Source: Halopiger aswanensis (GTDB taxonomy: Archaea; Halobacteriota; Halobacteria; Halobacteriales; Natrialbaceae). From it: DNA of 64,000 nt. Shown piece by piece: positions 36,318 through 45,323 of the stretch. The notes beneath the pieces were generated by a model. It had not been told where the DNA came from. It was given only the letters and a program-made list of their open reading frames with translations, and searched no databases. The DNA lies in contig NZ_RAPO01000004.1 of the NCBI RefSeq assembly GCF_003610195.1, forward strand, positions 248,001-312,000, read 5' to 3'. Position 1 is the stretch's first letter; the number at the start of each line of letters is the position of its first letter. A program made the position numbers and the translations under genes.

Positions 36318-37700
36318 TCAGGCGGCCCGCTTGGCTTCCGCCGTCTCGTGTTCGATCGCCTCGACGACGACGTCGAGCGCCGTCTCCGCCAGATCGTGGG
36401 TAAGCACGAGGGGCGGAAGGAATCGGAGCACGTTGCCGTGGCGGCCGGCCGTCCAGACGAGGACGCCGCGTTCGAAGCAGTACTGCTGGATCGCGTCGAC
36501 GACGTCGCCGTCGGGCCGACCGTCCGCGTCGACGAATTCGGCCCCGATGAACAGGCCCTTGCCGCGGACGTCGGCCAGCCGTTCCGTGCCGTCGGCGGCC
36601 TCGCGGAGTCGATCCCGAATGTACTCGCCGAGTTCGCGGGCGTGAGCGAGCAGGTCGTGTTCCTGAATGTACTCGATGGCGCGGGTGCCGGCGCGCATGC
36701 CGACGACGTGGCCGCGGTAGGTCCCGGCGTGATCGCCCGACCCCCACGTGTCGAGTTCTTCCTTGTACATCGTCGCGGAGAGGGGGAAGCCGACGCCGCC
36801 CAGCGCCTTCGCGGAGGTCATCGCGTCCGGCGCGACGCCCGCCCAGTCGCTGGCCCACCACTCGCCGGTCCGGCCGAGCCCGCTCTGAATCTCGTCGAAG
36901 ACGAGCACGACGTCGTTGTCGTCGGCGATTTCGCGCAACCCTTGCAGGAAGCCCTCCGGCGGGGTGACGATCCCGCCCTCGCCCTGGATGGGTTCGACGA
37001 TGATCCCCGCCGGGTTCGCCAGTCCGCCGTAGGGGTCCTCGACGATCGCCTGGACCTCCTCGAGCGCGTGATCGACCGCTTCCTGGGGCGTCTTATCCTG
37101 GCGGAACGGGTGCGGGTACGGCGCGTGGACGACGTCCGAGAGCAGCGGCGTGTAGTGGCCCTTGAACTTCTTGTTCGAGGTGACGCTCATCGCGCCGGTC
37201 GTCGCGCCGTGGTAGGCGCCGCGAAAGGCGATGAGGCCGTCGCCGCCGGTGTTGTACTTGGCCAGCTTGATCGAGGCCTCGATCGCGTCGCTGCCCGTCG
37301 GCCCGCCGAAGACGACGCGGTTGTTGCCCTGCAGTCCGTCCGGCGCGATCTCGTCTAATTTCTCGATCAGCTCGAGGCGCGCTTCGGTCGGGAAGTCGAC
37401 GGTGTGGACGAACTTGTCGGCCTGCTCGTGGACGGCCTCGAGCACGTAGGGGTTCGCGTGGCCGACGTTGAGCACGCCGATCCCCGCGAAGAGGTCGATG
37501 TAGGTGTTGCCGTCGGCGTCGCGCACCGTTGCCCCCTTCCCCTCCTCGAACGCGATCGGGATGTCGTTCGGGTACGCGACCGCGCTGCTGTCGATTTCGC
37601 GCTGTTTCTCGAGCAGCGACCGGGTCTTCGGCCCAGGGACGGAGTCGACGTTCGGTGCCTCGTCGAAGTGGAGTTCGTCGATCGGCGGTCCTGCCGTCAT
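36318..37700 (-). CDS. Diaminobutyrate aminotransferase-like class III enzyme, DoeD candidate
   Basis: 460 residues. PLP aminotransferase fold with [55 protein letters not shown] (Asp269) and [15 protein letters not shown] with Lys298. The FGGPTGSDA and Y-H-G-x-T-x-G motifs and overall length are those of diaminobutyrate-2-oxoglutarate transaminases (EctB/Dat type). In ectoine catabolism DoeD removes the terminal amino group of 2,4-diaminobutyrate to give aspartate semialdehyde. No ectA or ectC is near, so a catabolic rather than biosynthetic role is likely. First gene of a two-gene operon with ridA-type gene. Confidence 0.87.
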   Translation of the reverse strand: MTAGPPIDELHFDEAPNVDSVPGPKTRSLLEKQREIDSSAVAYPNDIPIAFEEGKGATVRDADGNTYIDLFAGIGVLNVGHANPYVLEAVHEQADKFVHTVDFPTEARLELIEKLDEIAPDGLQGNNRVVFGGPTGSDAIEASIKLAKYNTGGDGLIAFRGAYHGATTGAMSVTSNKKFKGHYTPLLSDVVHAPYPHPFRQDKTPQEAVDHALEEVQAIVEDPYGGLANPAGIIVEPIQGEGGIVTPPEGFLQGLREIADDNDVVLVFDEIQSGLGRTGEWWASDWAGVAPDAMTSAKALGGVGFPLSATMYKEELDTWGSGDHAGTYRGHVVGMRAGTRAIEYIQEHDLLAHARELGEYIRDRLREAADGTERLADVRGKGLFIGAEFVDADGRPDGDVVDAIQQYCFERGVLVWTAGRHGNVLRFLPPLVLTHDLAETALDVVVEAIEHETAEAKRAA

Positions 37701-38010
37701 ACGTCACTCCAAGTGAAACAGGTATTAATAATTTGTCCACACTAACCATACAGACCATCTACAGATACCGGTTACAGATCGCGAAATAAGTAAATGAGAT
37801 TTGACCATAATAAAGGGCGCATTTCAAACACATATGAGAAGAAATGGTTATATCAAACAGTGAAATTCGGGTAGAAGATTTCAAGTCCCGTTTAGCGCCC
37901 TTTTTCACAGTGTGATTAGAGAGCCCCCTAATTTTAAATCCGATATATCTGTATTCGGACTCGATCCCTCGATGGACAAAGCCTAATAGCGGTCCCGGAA
38001 ATGACGAAGT
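37701..38010. other. Divergent intergenic region with a long-range inverted repeat
   Basis: 310 bases between the DoeD candidate and the AOR gene. It is AT-rich (about 37790-37950) and contains AAAGGGCGC at 37812-37820 and its reverse complement GCGCCCTTT at 37895-37903. It must hold the two divergent promoters. No coding frame seen. Confidence 0.5.
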
Positions 38011-39681
38011 ATGCTACACAGTCGCGGACCCCTATTGACGATCGACGTAGGGGCGAGGACGACGGACGAAACGGATATCGAGGCGGTCCATCGCGAGTAT
38101 ATCGGCGGCCGCGGCGTCGCGACGCGGCTCGCCCACGAGCGCATCCCCTTCGACGTCGATCCGTTCGCCCCGGATAACCGACTGTTCTTCACCACCGGGC
38201 CGATGCAGGCCTCGAGAATGAGCTTTACGGGGCGGATGAACTGCACCGGCGTCTCGCCGCTGACCGACGGCCTCCTCTCGAGCAACGCCGGCGGTTTCAT
38301 GTCCCGAAACTTCACCGCCACCGGCTACGGCGCCGTCGAACTCACCGGCGCGAGCGACGAACTGGTCGTCGTCCACGTCCGCGACGACGGCGTCAGGTTC
38401 GAGTCCGTCCCGGACCTCGAGGATGCGACCGTCCCCGAAACGGTCGCGTACCTCGAAGACGAACGCGGGATCACGGCGGACCAGACCGCCGTCATCGGAC
38501 CGGCCGGCGAACGCGAAGTTCGGTTCGCGTCGATCATGACCTCGGAGGAGCGGGCGTTCGGCCGCGGCGGCCTCGGCGCGGTGCTCGGCTCGAAGAACGT
38601 CAAGGCGATCACCTTCGACGGCGATTCCGCGCCCGACATCGAGATTCCCGCGACGCAAAACGAGATCCACAGCGAGGCGGCGACGGACGACCACATCATG
38701 AAACGCCAGGGGACCGTCGCGGTGATGGACCTGGCGAACGAGATCGACGGCCTGCCGTCGTACTACTTCTCCGAGCGGTCCTTCGAGGGCGTCGAGGGGA
38801 TCAACGGCGCGGCCGTCGAGGAGAAGAAGTACAAGAAAGGCACCTGTTCGGCCTGCGCTTTCGCCTGTAAGCTCCCGACGAAGGACGACGAACGCGGCGT
38901 CGAAACCGAAGGTCCGGAGTTCGAGGTCGCGATGGCCTTCGGCTCCAACTCCGGCGTCGACGATATCGTTGACGTGATGAAATCCAACGAACTCTGCGAT
39001 CGGTACGGTCTCGACGCGATCTCCGCCGGGAACACCGTCGCGGCGTACCTCGCCGCCGAGGACGAGTTCGGCAACGACGACCTGATCCACGAACTCGTCG
39101 AGCAGATCGCGTTCCGGGACGGCGTCGGCGACACCCTCGCGGAGGGGATCGACCGCGTCCACGAGGAACTGGGCGTCGACAACTGGACGGTGAAAGGGAT
39201 GGACTTCGCCGCCCACGAGGGCCGCGTCCTTCACGGTCAGGGTCTCTCGTACGCGGTCGCCAACCGCGGTGCCGACCACATGTACTCGGTCTTCTACTCG
39301 GTCGAATACCCGCTCGTCCCCGACGAGCAGGCCCTCGACCCGACCGGTACCGTCGGCAAGGCCGACCGACTCGTCCGGCGGGAAAACCTGATGGCGCTCA
39401 ACGACTCCGGGGTCGTCTGCAAGTTCTCCCGCGACTACATGAGTCCCGACCGGTACGAGGCCCTGTTCGGCGCCGACTTCGAGGAGTTGCTCGCGGTCGG
39501 CGATCGAGTCGTCACCCTCGAGCGTCACTTCAACAACCAGCGCGGGTTCGACGCGTCGGACGACGACCTGCCGTACGAGATTCCGGACTTCGAACAGGCG
39601 CTCGAGGAGTACTACGACGCTCGCGGGTGGGAAGACGGCGTCGTTCCCGACGACGCAGTTCCCGCGGGTATCTCCGTCTAA
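38011..39681 (+). CDS. Tungsten-type aldehyde:ferredoxin oxidoreductase
   Basis: 556 residues. AOR N-terminal domain IGGRGVATRLAHERIPFDVD, the pterin-binding stretch FTGRMNCTGVSPLTDGLL, GGLGAVLGSKNVKAITFDG, and the Fe4S4 ligands Cys279, Cys282, Cys286 (CSACAFACK) plus Cys470 (SGVVCKF). It oxidises an aldehyde to the acid and reduces ferredoxin, using a tungsten bis-pterin cofactor in the cytoplasm. Bacterial ectoine clusters need an aldehyde dehydrogenase (DoeC) to turn aspartate semialdehyde into aspartate; no ALDH-family gene is in this window, so the AOR, divergent from the DoeD candidate, may fill that step (inference). Divergently paired with the aminotransferase gene. Confidence 0.9.
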   Translation: MLHSRGPLLTIDVGARTTDETDIEAVHREYIGGRGVATRLAHERIPFDVDPFAPDNRLFFTTGPMQASRMSFTGRMNCTGVSPLTDGLLSSNAGGFMSRNFTATGYGAVELTGASDELVVVHVRDDGVRFESVPDLEDATVPETVAYLEDERGITADQTAVIGPAGEREVRFASIMTSEERAFGRGGLGAVLGSKNVKAITFDGDSAPDIEIPATQNEIHSEAATDDHIMKRQGTVAVMDLANEIDGLPSYYFSERSFEGVEGINGAAVEEKKYKKGTCSACAFACKLPTKDDERGVETEGPEFEVAMAFGSNSGVDDIVDVMKSNELCDRYGLDAISAGNTVAAYLAAEDEFGNDDLIHELVEQIAFRDGVGDTLAEGIDRVHEELGVDNWTVKGMDFAAHEGRVLHGQGLSYAVANRGADHMYSVFYSVEYPLVPDEQALDPTGTVGKADRLVRRENLMALNDSGVVCKFSRDYMSPDRYEALFGADFEELLAVGDRVVTLERHFNNQRGFDASDDDLPYEIPDFEQALEEYYDARGWEDGVVPDDAVPAGISV

Positions 39682-39835
39682 CCGACGATATCGACTTCGG
39701 TCCGAACCGTGTCCAGTAGTTAGCTGTGGCCACACGATGAGCAGAAGCGCCCATCCTCGCGAGCGTCGACGTTCGGGATCGAATCGAAACTAGTCGGTCG
39801 ACAGGCTTTACCACCTGGTTAACTAGGCCACGCGT

Positions 39836-40816
39836 ATGAGCCAGTTCGACCGGACGGTCGGATCCGACGCGGAATCGGGACAAGGGGCCGATCGAGATAC
39901 CGGACCGGAGGGGGACGCAGATACGGAACCGGGTGCCATCGCACAGACCGAATCCCAATTGCTCCCAGCGGACGTGTTCGCCACACTGGGCAACGAAACG
40001 CGCGTCGACATTCTTCGGTCGCTGCTCGAGCTCGACGCTGACGAGTCCCCGGTCAGCTTCACCGAACTCTTCGAGGCGGTCGATATCGAGGACAGCGCGA
40101 ACTTCAACTACCACCTCCAGCAGCTCACCGACCACTTCATCGCACAGACCGACGACGGCTACGAGTTCCGTTACCCCGGCCGGAAGGTCGTCAGTTCGAT
40201 CTTCAGCGGAACCTTCACCGAACGCGCGAAGCTCGGCTTTTTCCCGGTCGACGGCTCGTGTTACGACTGCGACGGGGCGCTGCAGGGCTGGTACGTCGAC
40301 GATACGCTCACGATCGGTTGTACCGACTGCGGCGCGATTCAGGTGAGCTACCCGTTCCCGACCGGCGGCCTCGACGATCGCTCGACCGAGGAACTCCTGC
40401 AGGCGTTTCACCACTACGTTCGCCATCACTACTGTCTCGCCGCCGACGGCGTCTGTCCGGAGTGTACGGGTACCGTCGAAAGCGATCTCGTCCGCGATCC
40501 CGACGCCGACGATCAGACCGTCGCCGTCGAACACGTCTGCCAACGGTGTGGCTACCAGCTGCAGTCGACGGTCGGCCTTACCCTGCTTGACAACGCCGAC
40601 GTTCTCGTCTTCCACTCCAAGCGCGGCGTCGACCTGAACACGGCCCCGTTCTGGCGCTTCGACTGGTGCGTCAGCGATACTCGGACGACGATTATCGAGG
40701 AAGAGCCACTCCGCGTACAGCTCACGCTTCCGTGCGAGGGTGACGAGCTGCAGGTGCTACTCGACGAAACCGGATCGGTCCTCGAGACGGCGGTCGTCGA
40801 ACACCTGCCCCAATAG
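39836..40816 (+). CDS. ArsR-type winged-helix regulator with zinc-ribbon C-terminal domains
   Basis: 326 residues. A disordered acidic head, a winged helix at about 46-115 (DVFATLGNETRVDILRSLLE, NFNYHLQQLTDHFIAQTDDG), then four Cys pairs: Cys142/145, Cys162/165, Cys207/210 and Cys235/238 (CYDC, CTDC, CPEC, CQRC), which fit two zinc ribbons. Helices between them end in a beta-rich C-terminal domain that may bind an effector. This is a common haloarchaeal regulator type. Following the AOR gene in the same direction after a 154-base gap, it is the best candidate controller of the ectoine cluster, though nothing in the sequence proves it. Confidence 0.82.
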   Translation: MSQFDRTVGSDAESGQGADRDTGPEGDADTEPGAIAQTESQLLPADVFATLGNETRVDILRSLLELDADESPVSFTELFEAVDIEDSANFNYHLQQLTDHFIAQTDDGYEFRYPGRKVVSSIFSGTFTERAKLGFFPVDGSCYDCDGALQGWYVDDTLTIGCTDCGAIQVSYPFPTGGLDDRSTEELLQAFHHYVRHHYCLAADGVCPECTGTVESDLVRDPDADDQTVAVEHVCQRCGYQLQSTVGLTLLDNADVLVFHSKRGVDLNTAPFWRFDWCVSDTRTTIIEEEPLRVQLTLPCEGDELQVLLDETGSVLETAVVEHLPQ

Positions 40817-40963
40817 ACGGCTGTAGTAGCGCTCGAGTTCGGATCGGACAGCAGGCAACAATAGCGTGGTTTCGTGAACCACCGCGATCGCATAAAACAG
40901 AACGCAGCCGATACCGAAAACGGAGATCGGCTGCCGTGATGCCAACGGTACGGCGAACGTCTC

Positions 40964-41566
40964 TTACTCGAAGAGTTCGACGGCCTGCTCGTAGCGCGAC
41001 GACGGCTCGTCCCAGTCGACGACCTCGAAGAAGGCGTCGACGAAGTCGCCGCGGGCCGGGCCGTAGTCGTGGTAATAGGAGTGTTCCCAGACGTCCAGCG
41101 CGAGGATCGGGTGGCTGCCCCAGAGTGCGCCCTGGTCGTGCTTGTCGACGACGACGTTGCGCAGCTGGTTGCTAAAGGAGTCGTAGACGAGCAGCGCCCA
41201 GCCACCGGCGTTGGATGCGGCGGCCTCGAATTCGCCCTTCCAGGCGTCGTAGGATCCGAAGTCCTCCTCGATGCGGTCCGCGAGGTCGCCCTCGGGCTCG
41301 TCGCCGCCCTCGGGGCTCATGGACTGCCAGAAGAGGTCGTGCAGGATGTGTCCCGAGCCGTTGTGGGTGACGTTTCGGATGGCACCCGCCGAGCCGGCAA
41401 AGTCGCCCTCTTCGCGGTTCTCGGCGAGGGTCTCCTCGGCGCTGTTCCAGCCGTTGACGTAGCCCTGGTGATGGGTGTCGTGATGCCAGGTGAGGACCTG
41501 TTCGCTGATGTGCGGTTCGAGTGCGTCGTAGTCGTACGGAAGCGGCGGCAGTTCGTAGTCGCTCAT
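40964..41566 (-). CDS. sod: Superoxide dismutase, Mn/Fe type
   Basis: 200 residues of the Mn/Fe SOD family. Metal ligands align as His28 (TWHHDTHHQGYVNGW), His76 (GHILHDLFWQSM), Asp158 and His162 (ALDVWEHSYYHDYG). It disproportionates superoxide in the cytoplasm; halophilic enzymes of this kind usually use Mn. The start MSDYELPPLPYDYDALEPHI is the standard family N-terminus. Single gene, convergent with the winged-helix regulator. Confidence 0.95.
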   Translation of the reverse strand: MSDYELPPLPYDYDALEPHISEQVLTWHHDTHHQGYVNGWNSAEETLAENREEGDFAGSAGAIRNVTHNGSGHILHDLFWQSMSPEGGDEPEGDLADRIEEDFGSYDAWKGEFEAAASNAGGWALLVYDSFSNQLRNVVVDKHDQGALWGSHPILALDVWEHSYYHDYGPARGDFVDAFFEVVDWDEPSSRYEQAVELFE

Positions 41567-41765
41567 GTCCAGTCTCGAATAGCAACGGGACGGATATGAA
41601 GATTTTCTGTATCCCGTTCAAGTAACATCGGTTAGATATTGGGTATTGGATTTTCACGCCGTTCCATCCGTTGTGGCCAGGATCGAGAGAAACCATATCT
41701 GTTTCTCGACTAGTCCGCGTTTCCGGCTACGCGACCCTTATCAGGAGTGAGGAACGAGGTCAGGT

Positions 41766-42521
41766 ATGTCATCGAACGAAACGCCGACCGACCGAGACGG
41801 ACCGCTCTCGGGCGGGTTGGTTCGGCACGGGGCCGGAGTCACCGCGAACCGCGCGTTCCCCACCGAGAACTACCCCGTAAACCTCGACCCGTTCGTCCTC
41901 TTCGAGCGGTTCTACATCGATCCCGAGAAGGGGTTTCCGATGCACCCCCACAAGGGGTTCGAGATCGTCACCTACATGCTCGAGGGCGGAATGGACCACG
42001 AGGACACCCTCGACGTGAGCTACACGGCTCGAGCGGGCGAAGCGATGCGGATCACGACCGGCAGCGGGATCCGACACTCGGAGTTCGCCGCCGACGGGGA
42101 GGCCTGTAACGGGCTCCAGCTCTGGGTGAACCTCCCGGACGCAGACAAAGACGCTGAGCCGGACTACGCCGACGCGACGGCCGACGAACTGCCGACCGAG
42201 GACCAGAAGGGCGCAACCGTGACGACTGTCGTCGGCGACGGGTCGCCGATCGACCTTCACACCGAGATGGAGTATTACGACAGCCGCGTCACCGATACCT
42301 GGACGTGGTCGCTGCCTAACGACTGGGCCGGCTTCCTCTACGGCGTTGCAGGAGAGGGTACGGTCGACGGGAGTCCTTTTGCCGAAGGTGACGTCTTCCC
42401 GATCCAGGCGGATCGGAACGAGGACATCGTTCTCGAAGCCGAGGAGCCGTTCCGCGTCGTCGCCGTCTCCGGACGCCCACACGGCGATCCGATCCGCCAG
42501 CGAGGGCCGTTCGTCCTCTAA
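41766..42521 (+). CDS. Pirin-family protein
   Basis: 251 residues with the bicupin pirin fold. Metal ligands: His60 and His62 in PMHPHKGFEIVTYMLEGGM, His104 and Glu106 in GSGIRHSEFAAD; the C-terminal domain carries WAGFLYGVAGEGTVDG and a closing GRPHGDPIRQRGPFV. Pirins include quercetin dioxygenases and redox-responsive cofactors; the role here is unknown. Divergent from sod with 199 bases between, so a link to oxidative stress is possible. Confidence 0.92.
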   Translation: MSSNETPTDRDGPLSGGLVRHGAGVTANRAFPTENYPVNLDPFVLFERFYIDPEKGFPMHPHKGFEIVTYMLEGGMDHEDTLDVSYTARAGEAMRITTGSGIRHSEFAADGEACNGLQLWVNLPDADKDAEPDYADATADELPTEDQKGATVTTVVGDGSPIDLHTEMEYYDSRVTDTWTWSLPNDWAGFLYGVAGEGTVDGSPFAEGDVFPIQADRNEDIVLEAEEPFRVVAVSGRPHGDPIRQRGPFVL

Positions 42522-42737
42522 CTTCGCGTGCGCGAATATCGTCGCCGCCGATGAGATGCACGAGCCCTCTCGGCTTTCTTCTTAGCGAGTGACCGTCTTC
42601 TCTCGAGTTCTCCGGTATTTTGACGCGGTAACTGTATCGACCTACAGGAAGGACTTACTATTTTGCTCGCCGGCGAATAGCGGAATCACAGACCGATCCG
42701 TCCGTCCCTCCCATTCGATCGAGATCTGAAGGCATAC

Positions 42738-42911
42738 CTACCGATATGTCTGAGTCATTCCCCAAATCATCAGGCCCGCAACAACGGCGAATAGAACCAA
42801 CCCAGTGATAAACAACAACTTCGGTAGAATCGGCCACAGCAATATTGCAATGACGACAACCAGCAGGCCGATGATTAGATTGAGCCGCTGAACGACAGCA
42901 TCATCGTTCAT
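42738..42911 (-). CDS. Small two-span membrane protein
   Basis: 57 residues from the ATG at 42911 (MNDDAVVQRLNLIIG). Two hydrophobic helices (about 10-26 and 30-50) with a Pro-rich turn between them, ending WGMTQTYR. Longer frames upstream would add a Cys- and His-containing leader unlike a real N-terminus. No family recognised. Confidence 0.6.
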   Translation of the reverse strand: MNDDAVVQRLNLIIGLLVVVIAILLWPILPKLLFITGLVLFAVVAGLMIWGMTQTYR

Positions 42912-43032
42912 GTGTATGATGTGACCCCAGCCACACATATTTCTTCTTACGTGACAATTGATTCCGTGCTGAGTGGAATTTTCTGAACGAAGAAGCCGTA
43001 CTACCATCTACCGGTCGTACTCGGAGCAATCG

Positions 43033-43040
43033 TTATATAC
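43033..43040 (+). promoter_or_regulatory. TATA box of the TetR-type gene
   Basis: TTATATAC lies 23-30 nt before the ATG at 43063, which supports that start for a leaderless transcript over the ATG at 43054. Confidence 0.55.
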
Positions 43041-43062
43041 GGGACGCCGCTGAATGCGGTAT

Positions 43063-43677
43063 ATGAGCGAGCCCCAGGGGGAGGCTTCTTCTAAAGACAC
43101 GCAGGAGGTGATCATGGAGGCGACGTTCCGTGCTATCAGCGAGCACGGGTACAAGGACCTCAGAATGCGCGATATCGGCGAGGAAATGGACATGACCCGG
43201 CAGGTCATCCACTACCACTTCGACGGGAAGTACGATCTCATGGCCTCGTTTCTCGAGTACGTCATCGAACAGTACGAGGGGAGCGTCACCGTCGATAGCG
43301 AGGCGGATCCGAAAGACCAACTCGACGCACGGATCGATCAGTGTCTGTTCGGGCCCGAATTCGACGAGTTCACCCACTGGGACCGCATGAAGGTGTATCA
43401 CGAACTGTTCGCACACGCTCAAAACGACGAGCGACACCGCGAGATTTTCAACGCCCACTACACGCGACTCCGCGAGAGCATCGTCGAAGTCATCGAAGCG
43501 GGCATCGAGCAAGGCGTGTTCCGCGACGTCGACGCCGCACAGATGGGACAACTGCTGACCGACGTGATCCACGCCGCTCGAGAGCGCCGGATTTCGCTCG
43601 GCGATGATGACGCTCCCGAAGACGCGCGTCGGGCTATTGACGAGTTCGTTCTCGACTCGCTATACGCGGACGAGTGA
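43063..43677 (+). CDS. TetR/AcrR-family transcriptional regulator
   Basis: 204 residues. TetR-type HTH at the N-terminus (EVIMEATFRAISEHGYKDLR, MRDIGEEMDMTRQVIHYHFD, GKYDLMASFLEYVIEQY) and an all-helical ligand-binding domain with HWDRMKVYHELFAHAQNDE. The C-terminus resembles TetR_C-type domains of the BetI/YcdC groups. Target unknown; the neighbouring genes give no clear partner. Confidence 0.92.
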   Translation: MSEPQGEASSKDTQEVIMEATFRAISEHGYKDLRMRDIGEEMDMTRQVIHYHFDGKYDLMASFLEYVIEQYEGSVTVDSEADPKDQLDARIDQCLFGPEFDEFTHWDRMKVYHELFAHAQNDERHREIFNAHYTRLRESIVEVIEAGIEQGVFRDVDAAQMGQLLTDVIHAARERRISLGDDDAPEDARRAIDEFVLDSLYADE

Positions 43678-43755
43678 ACTACCCCACAGACGAGGATCGG
43701 CCGTCCGACTAGCGACAATATCTCTTTACGCGATACCGCGTGTTGGACGGACACC

Positions 43756-43845
43756 GATAGGGAGAGTAGGGATACTAGCTGGAATAGGTCCAATAGGAGC
43801 AATAGGTGCAATAGTCACAATAGATCAGACAGGTATAATAGGCGA
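43756..43845. repeat. 9-bp period tandem repeat, about 10 degenerate units
   Basis: The word AATAGG recurs every nine bases: clear at 43783, 43792, 43801, 43810, 43819 and 43837, with weaker units (GATAGG, AGTAGG, ACTAGC) from 43756. In one plus-strand frame it would encode Gly-Ile-x steps, but no credible gene covers it. It lies between the TetR gene and the MetE-like gene. Confidence 0.7.
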
Positions 43846-43888
43846 AACAACCGAATCGAAGACGGAACTCGGCCGTTCGAGGTAGTAC

Positions 43889-45043
43889 TTAGTAGAGCCG
43901 CTCGGTAGCGATTTCAGCGCCCTCGACGAGCGCCTCGAGTTTGGCCCACGCGATCTCGGGATCGACCATGCCGAGACCGGCCTGCGTGCCGAACCCACAG
44001 TCGGGGGCGGCTACGATCGGCGTCGAGTCGTCGACCGCGTCGGCGACGCGCTCGAGGCGATCCGCGATGGTCTCCGGGTGGTCGATGATGTTCGTTTTCA
44101 CGTCGACGACGCCCGGGATCAGCGTCCACCCGTCGGGAACCGGATGCTCCGCGAACGCACGGTACTCGTGCTGGTGGCGGGGGTTGGCCTGTTCGATGCT
44201 GAGTCCGGTGATGTCGGCCTCGTAGATCACCGGCAGGAGATCGGTGAGGTCCGTATCGAGGTGGTGGGGACCCTCGTAGCTCCCCCAGCAGGTGTGGAGT
44301 CGGACCTGATCCGCCGGGACGTTCTCGAGGGCCTCGTTGAGCGCCTCGACGTGGAGCTGCGTGATCTCCTTGATCTCGTCGAGCGGCGCGTCTGCGTACG
44401 CCGCCGTCTGGCCGGTCGTGAGGAACTCGGGAGCGTCGATCTGGATCGTCAGACCGGCGTCGGCGATGCGTTCGTACTCCTCGGCCATGGCGTCCGCGAC
44501 GTCGAAGAGGAACTCCGCGTAGTCGTCGTAGTGGTCGTTGACGTGCGTCGCCGTGACGATGCTCGGCGACGCCGAGGTCATGAAGGTGTCCTCGAAGTCG
44601 GCGTCGACATCCTCGAGGGCCTCGAAGAACCCGTCGATCTCGGCGTCCGCCTCCTCGTGACCGGTGTATTCGATCCGGTCGGCGACGACGGGTTGCATCG
44701 AGAGATCGATGACGTCCGTTTTGAACGTCTCCTCGGCGTACTCCGGGAACTCCTGGAGATCGGCCCAGAGTTCCTGCTCGCGTTCGCCGTCGATTCCGCT
44801 CAGTCGGTCCTCGACGTACCAGTTGAACGAAACGCGGGACTGCTCGCCGTTGTTGGCGATGTCGAGCCCCACCTCGTCCTGGCGTTCGACGACGGCTCGC
44901 GTGGCGTCTGCGACGGTGGACTCCCACTCGTCCTGATCGACCTCCTCGCCGTCCTGGCGCCGCGTGAGAAGCTCGAGAAGCTCCGGTGGCCGCGGAAGGC
45001 TCCCGATGTGCGTCGTGCGGATCCGATCTTCGGTATCTGTCAT
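43889..45043 (-). CDS. MetE-like cobalamin-independent methionine synthase catalytic domain
   Basis: 384 residues corresponding only to the C-terminal catalytic half of bacterial MetE. Family motifs: RTTHIGSLPRPPELLELLTR, DEVGLDIANNGEQSR, IQIDAPEF, and zinc ligands His250/Cys252 (QVRLHTCWGSYEG) and Cys349 (IVAAPDCGFGTQAGLG), with LSIEQANPRHQHEYR before. Archaeal core-MetE proteins transfer a methyl group to homocysteine or other thiols, in some cases from methylcobamide; donor unknown here. The ATG at 45043 follows a TTATATTAT promoter element (45075-45083); a start 33 bases earlier would add MACIYYSGEYS. Confidence 0.88.
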   Translation of the reverse strand: MTDTEDRIRTTHIGSLPRPPELLELLTRRQDGEEVDQDEWESTVADATRAVVERQDEVGLDIANNGEQSRVSFNWYVEDRLSGIDGEREQELWADLQEFPEYAEETFKTDVIDLSMQPVVADRIEYTGHEEADAEIDGFFEALEDVDADFEDTFMTSASPSIVTATHVNDHYDDYAEFLFDVADAMAEEYERIADAGLTIQIDAPEFLTTGQTAAYADAPLDEIKEITQLHVEALNEALENVPADQVRLHTCWGSYEGPHHLDTDLTDLLPVIYEADITGLSIEQANPRHQHEYRAFAEHPVPDGWTLIPGVVDVKTNIIDHPETIADRLERVADAVDDSTPIVAAPDCGFGTQAGLGMVDPEIAWAKLEALVEGAEIATERLY

Positions 45044-45074
45044 TGAGTACTCACCCGAGTAATAAATGCACGCC

Positions 45075-45083
45075 ATAATATAA
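45075..45083 (-). promoter_or_regulatory. TATA box of the MetE-like gene
   Basis: ATAATATAA on the plus strand, TTATATTAT on the gene's strand, 31-40 nt before the chosen ATG. Confidence 0.5.
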
Positions 45084-45323
45084 CCAACGGTATTTGGCCG
45101 GCCCTACTTCCAGACTCTCATCGTCGTCACCACCGAGGATGATCGAAGCCGGTTTTGTCGTGAGAGACGGTCGCGTGTAACCCGCTCACACACATGTAGA
45201 AGATTAGTGAATTGTATTCTATTTCTGTCCTAATCATCGATACCAGCACCCATAGCGGACAAACGACCGTTACATACAGCTGATATATGAAGCGTTTTAC
45301 GCCTGAGACACGGACCGACTATC

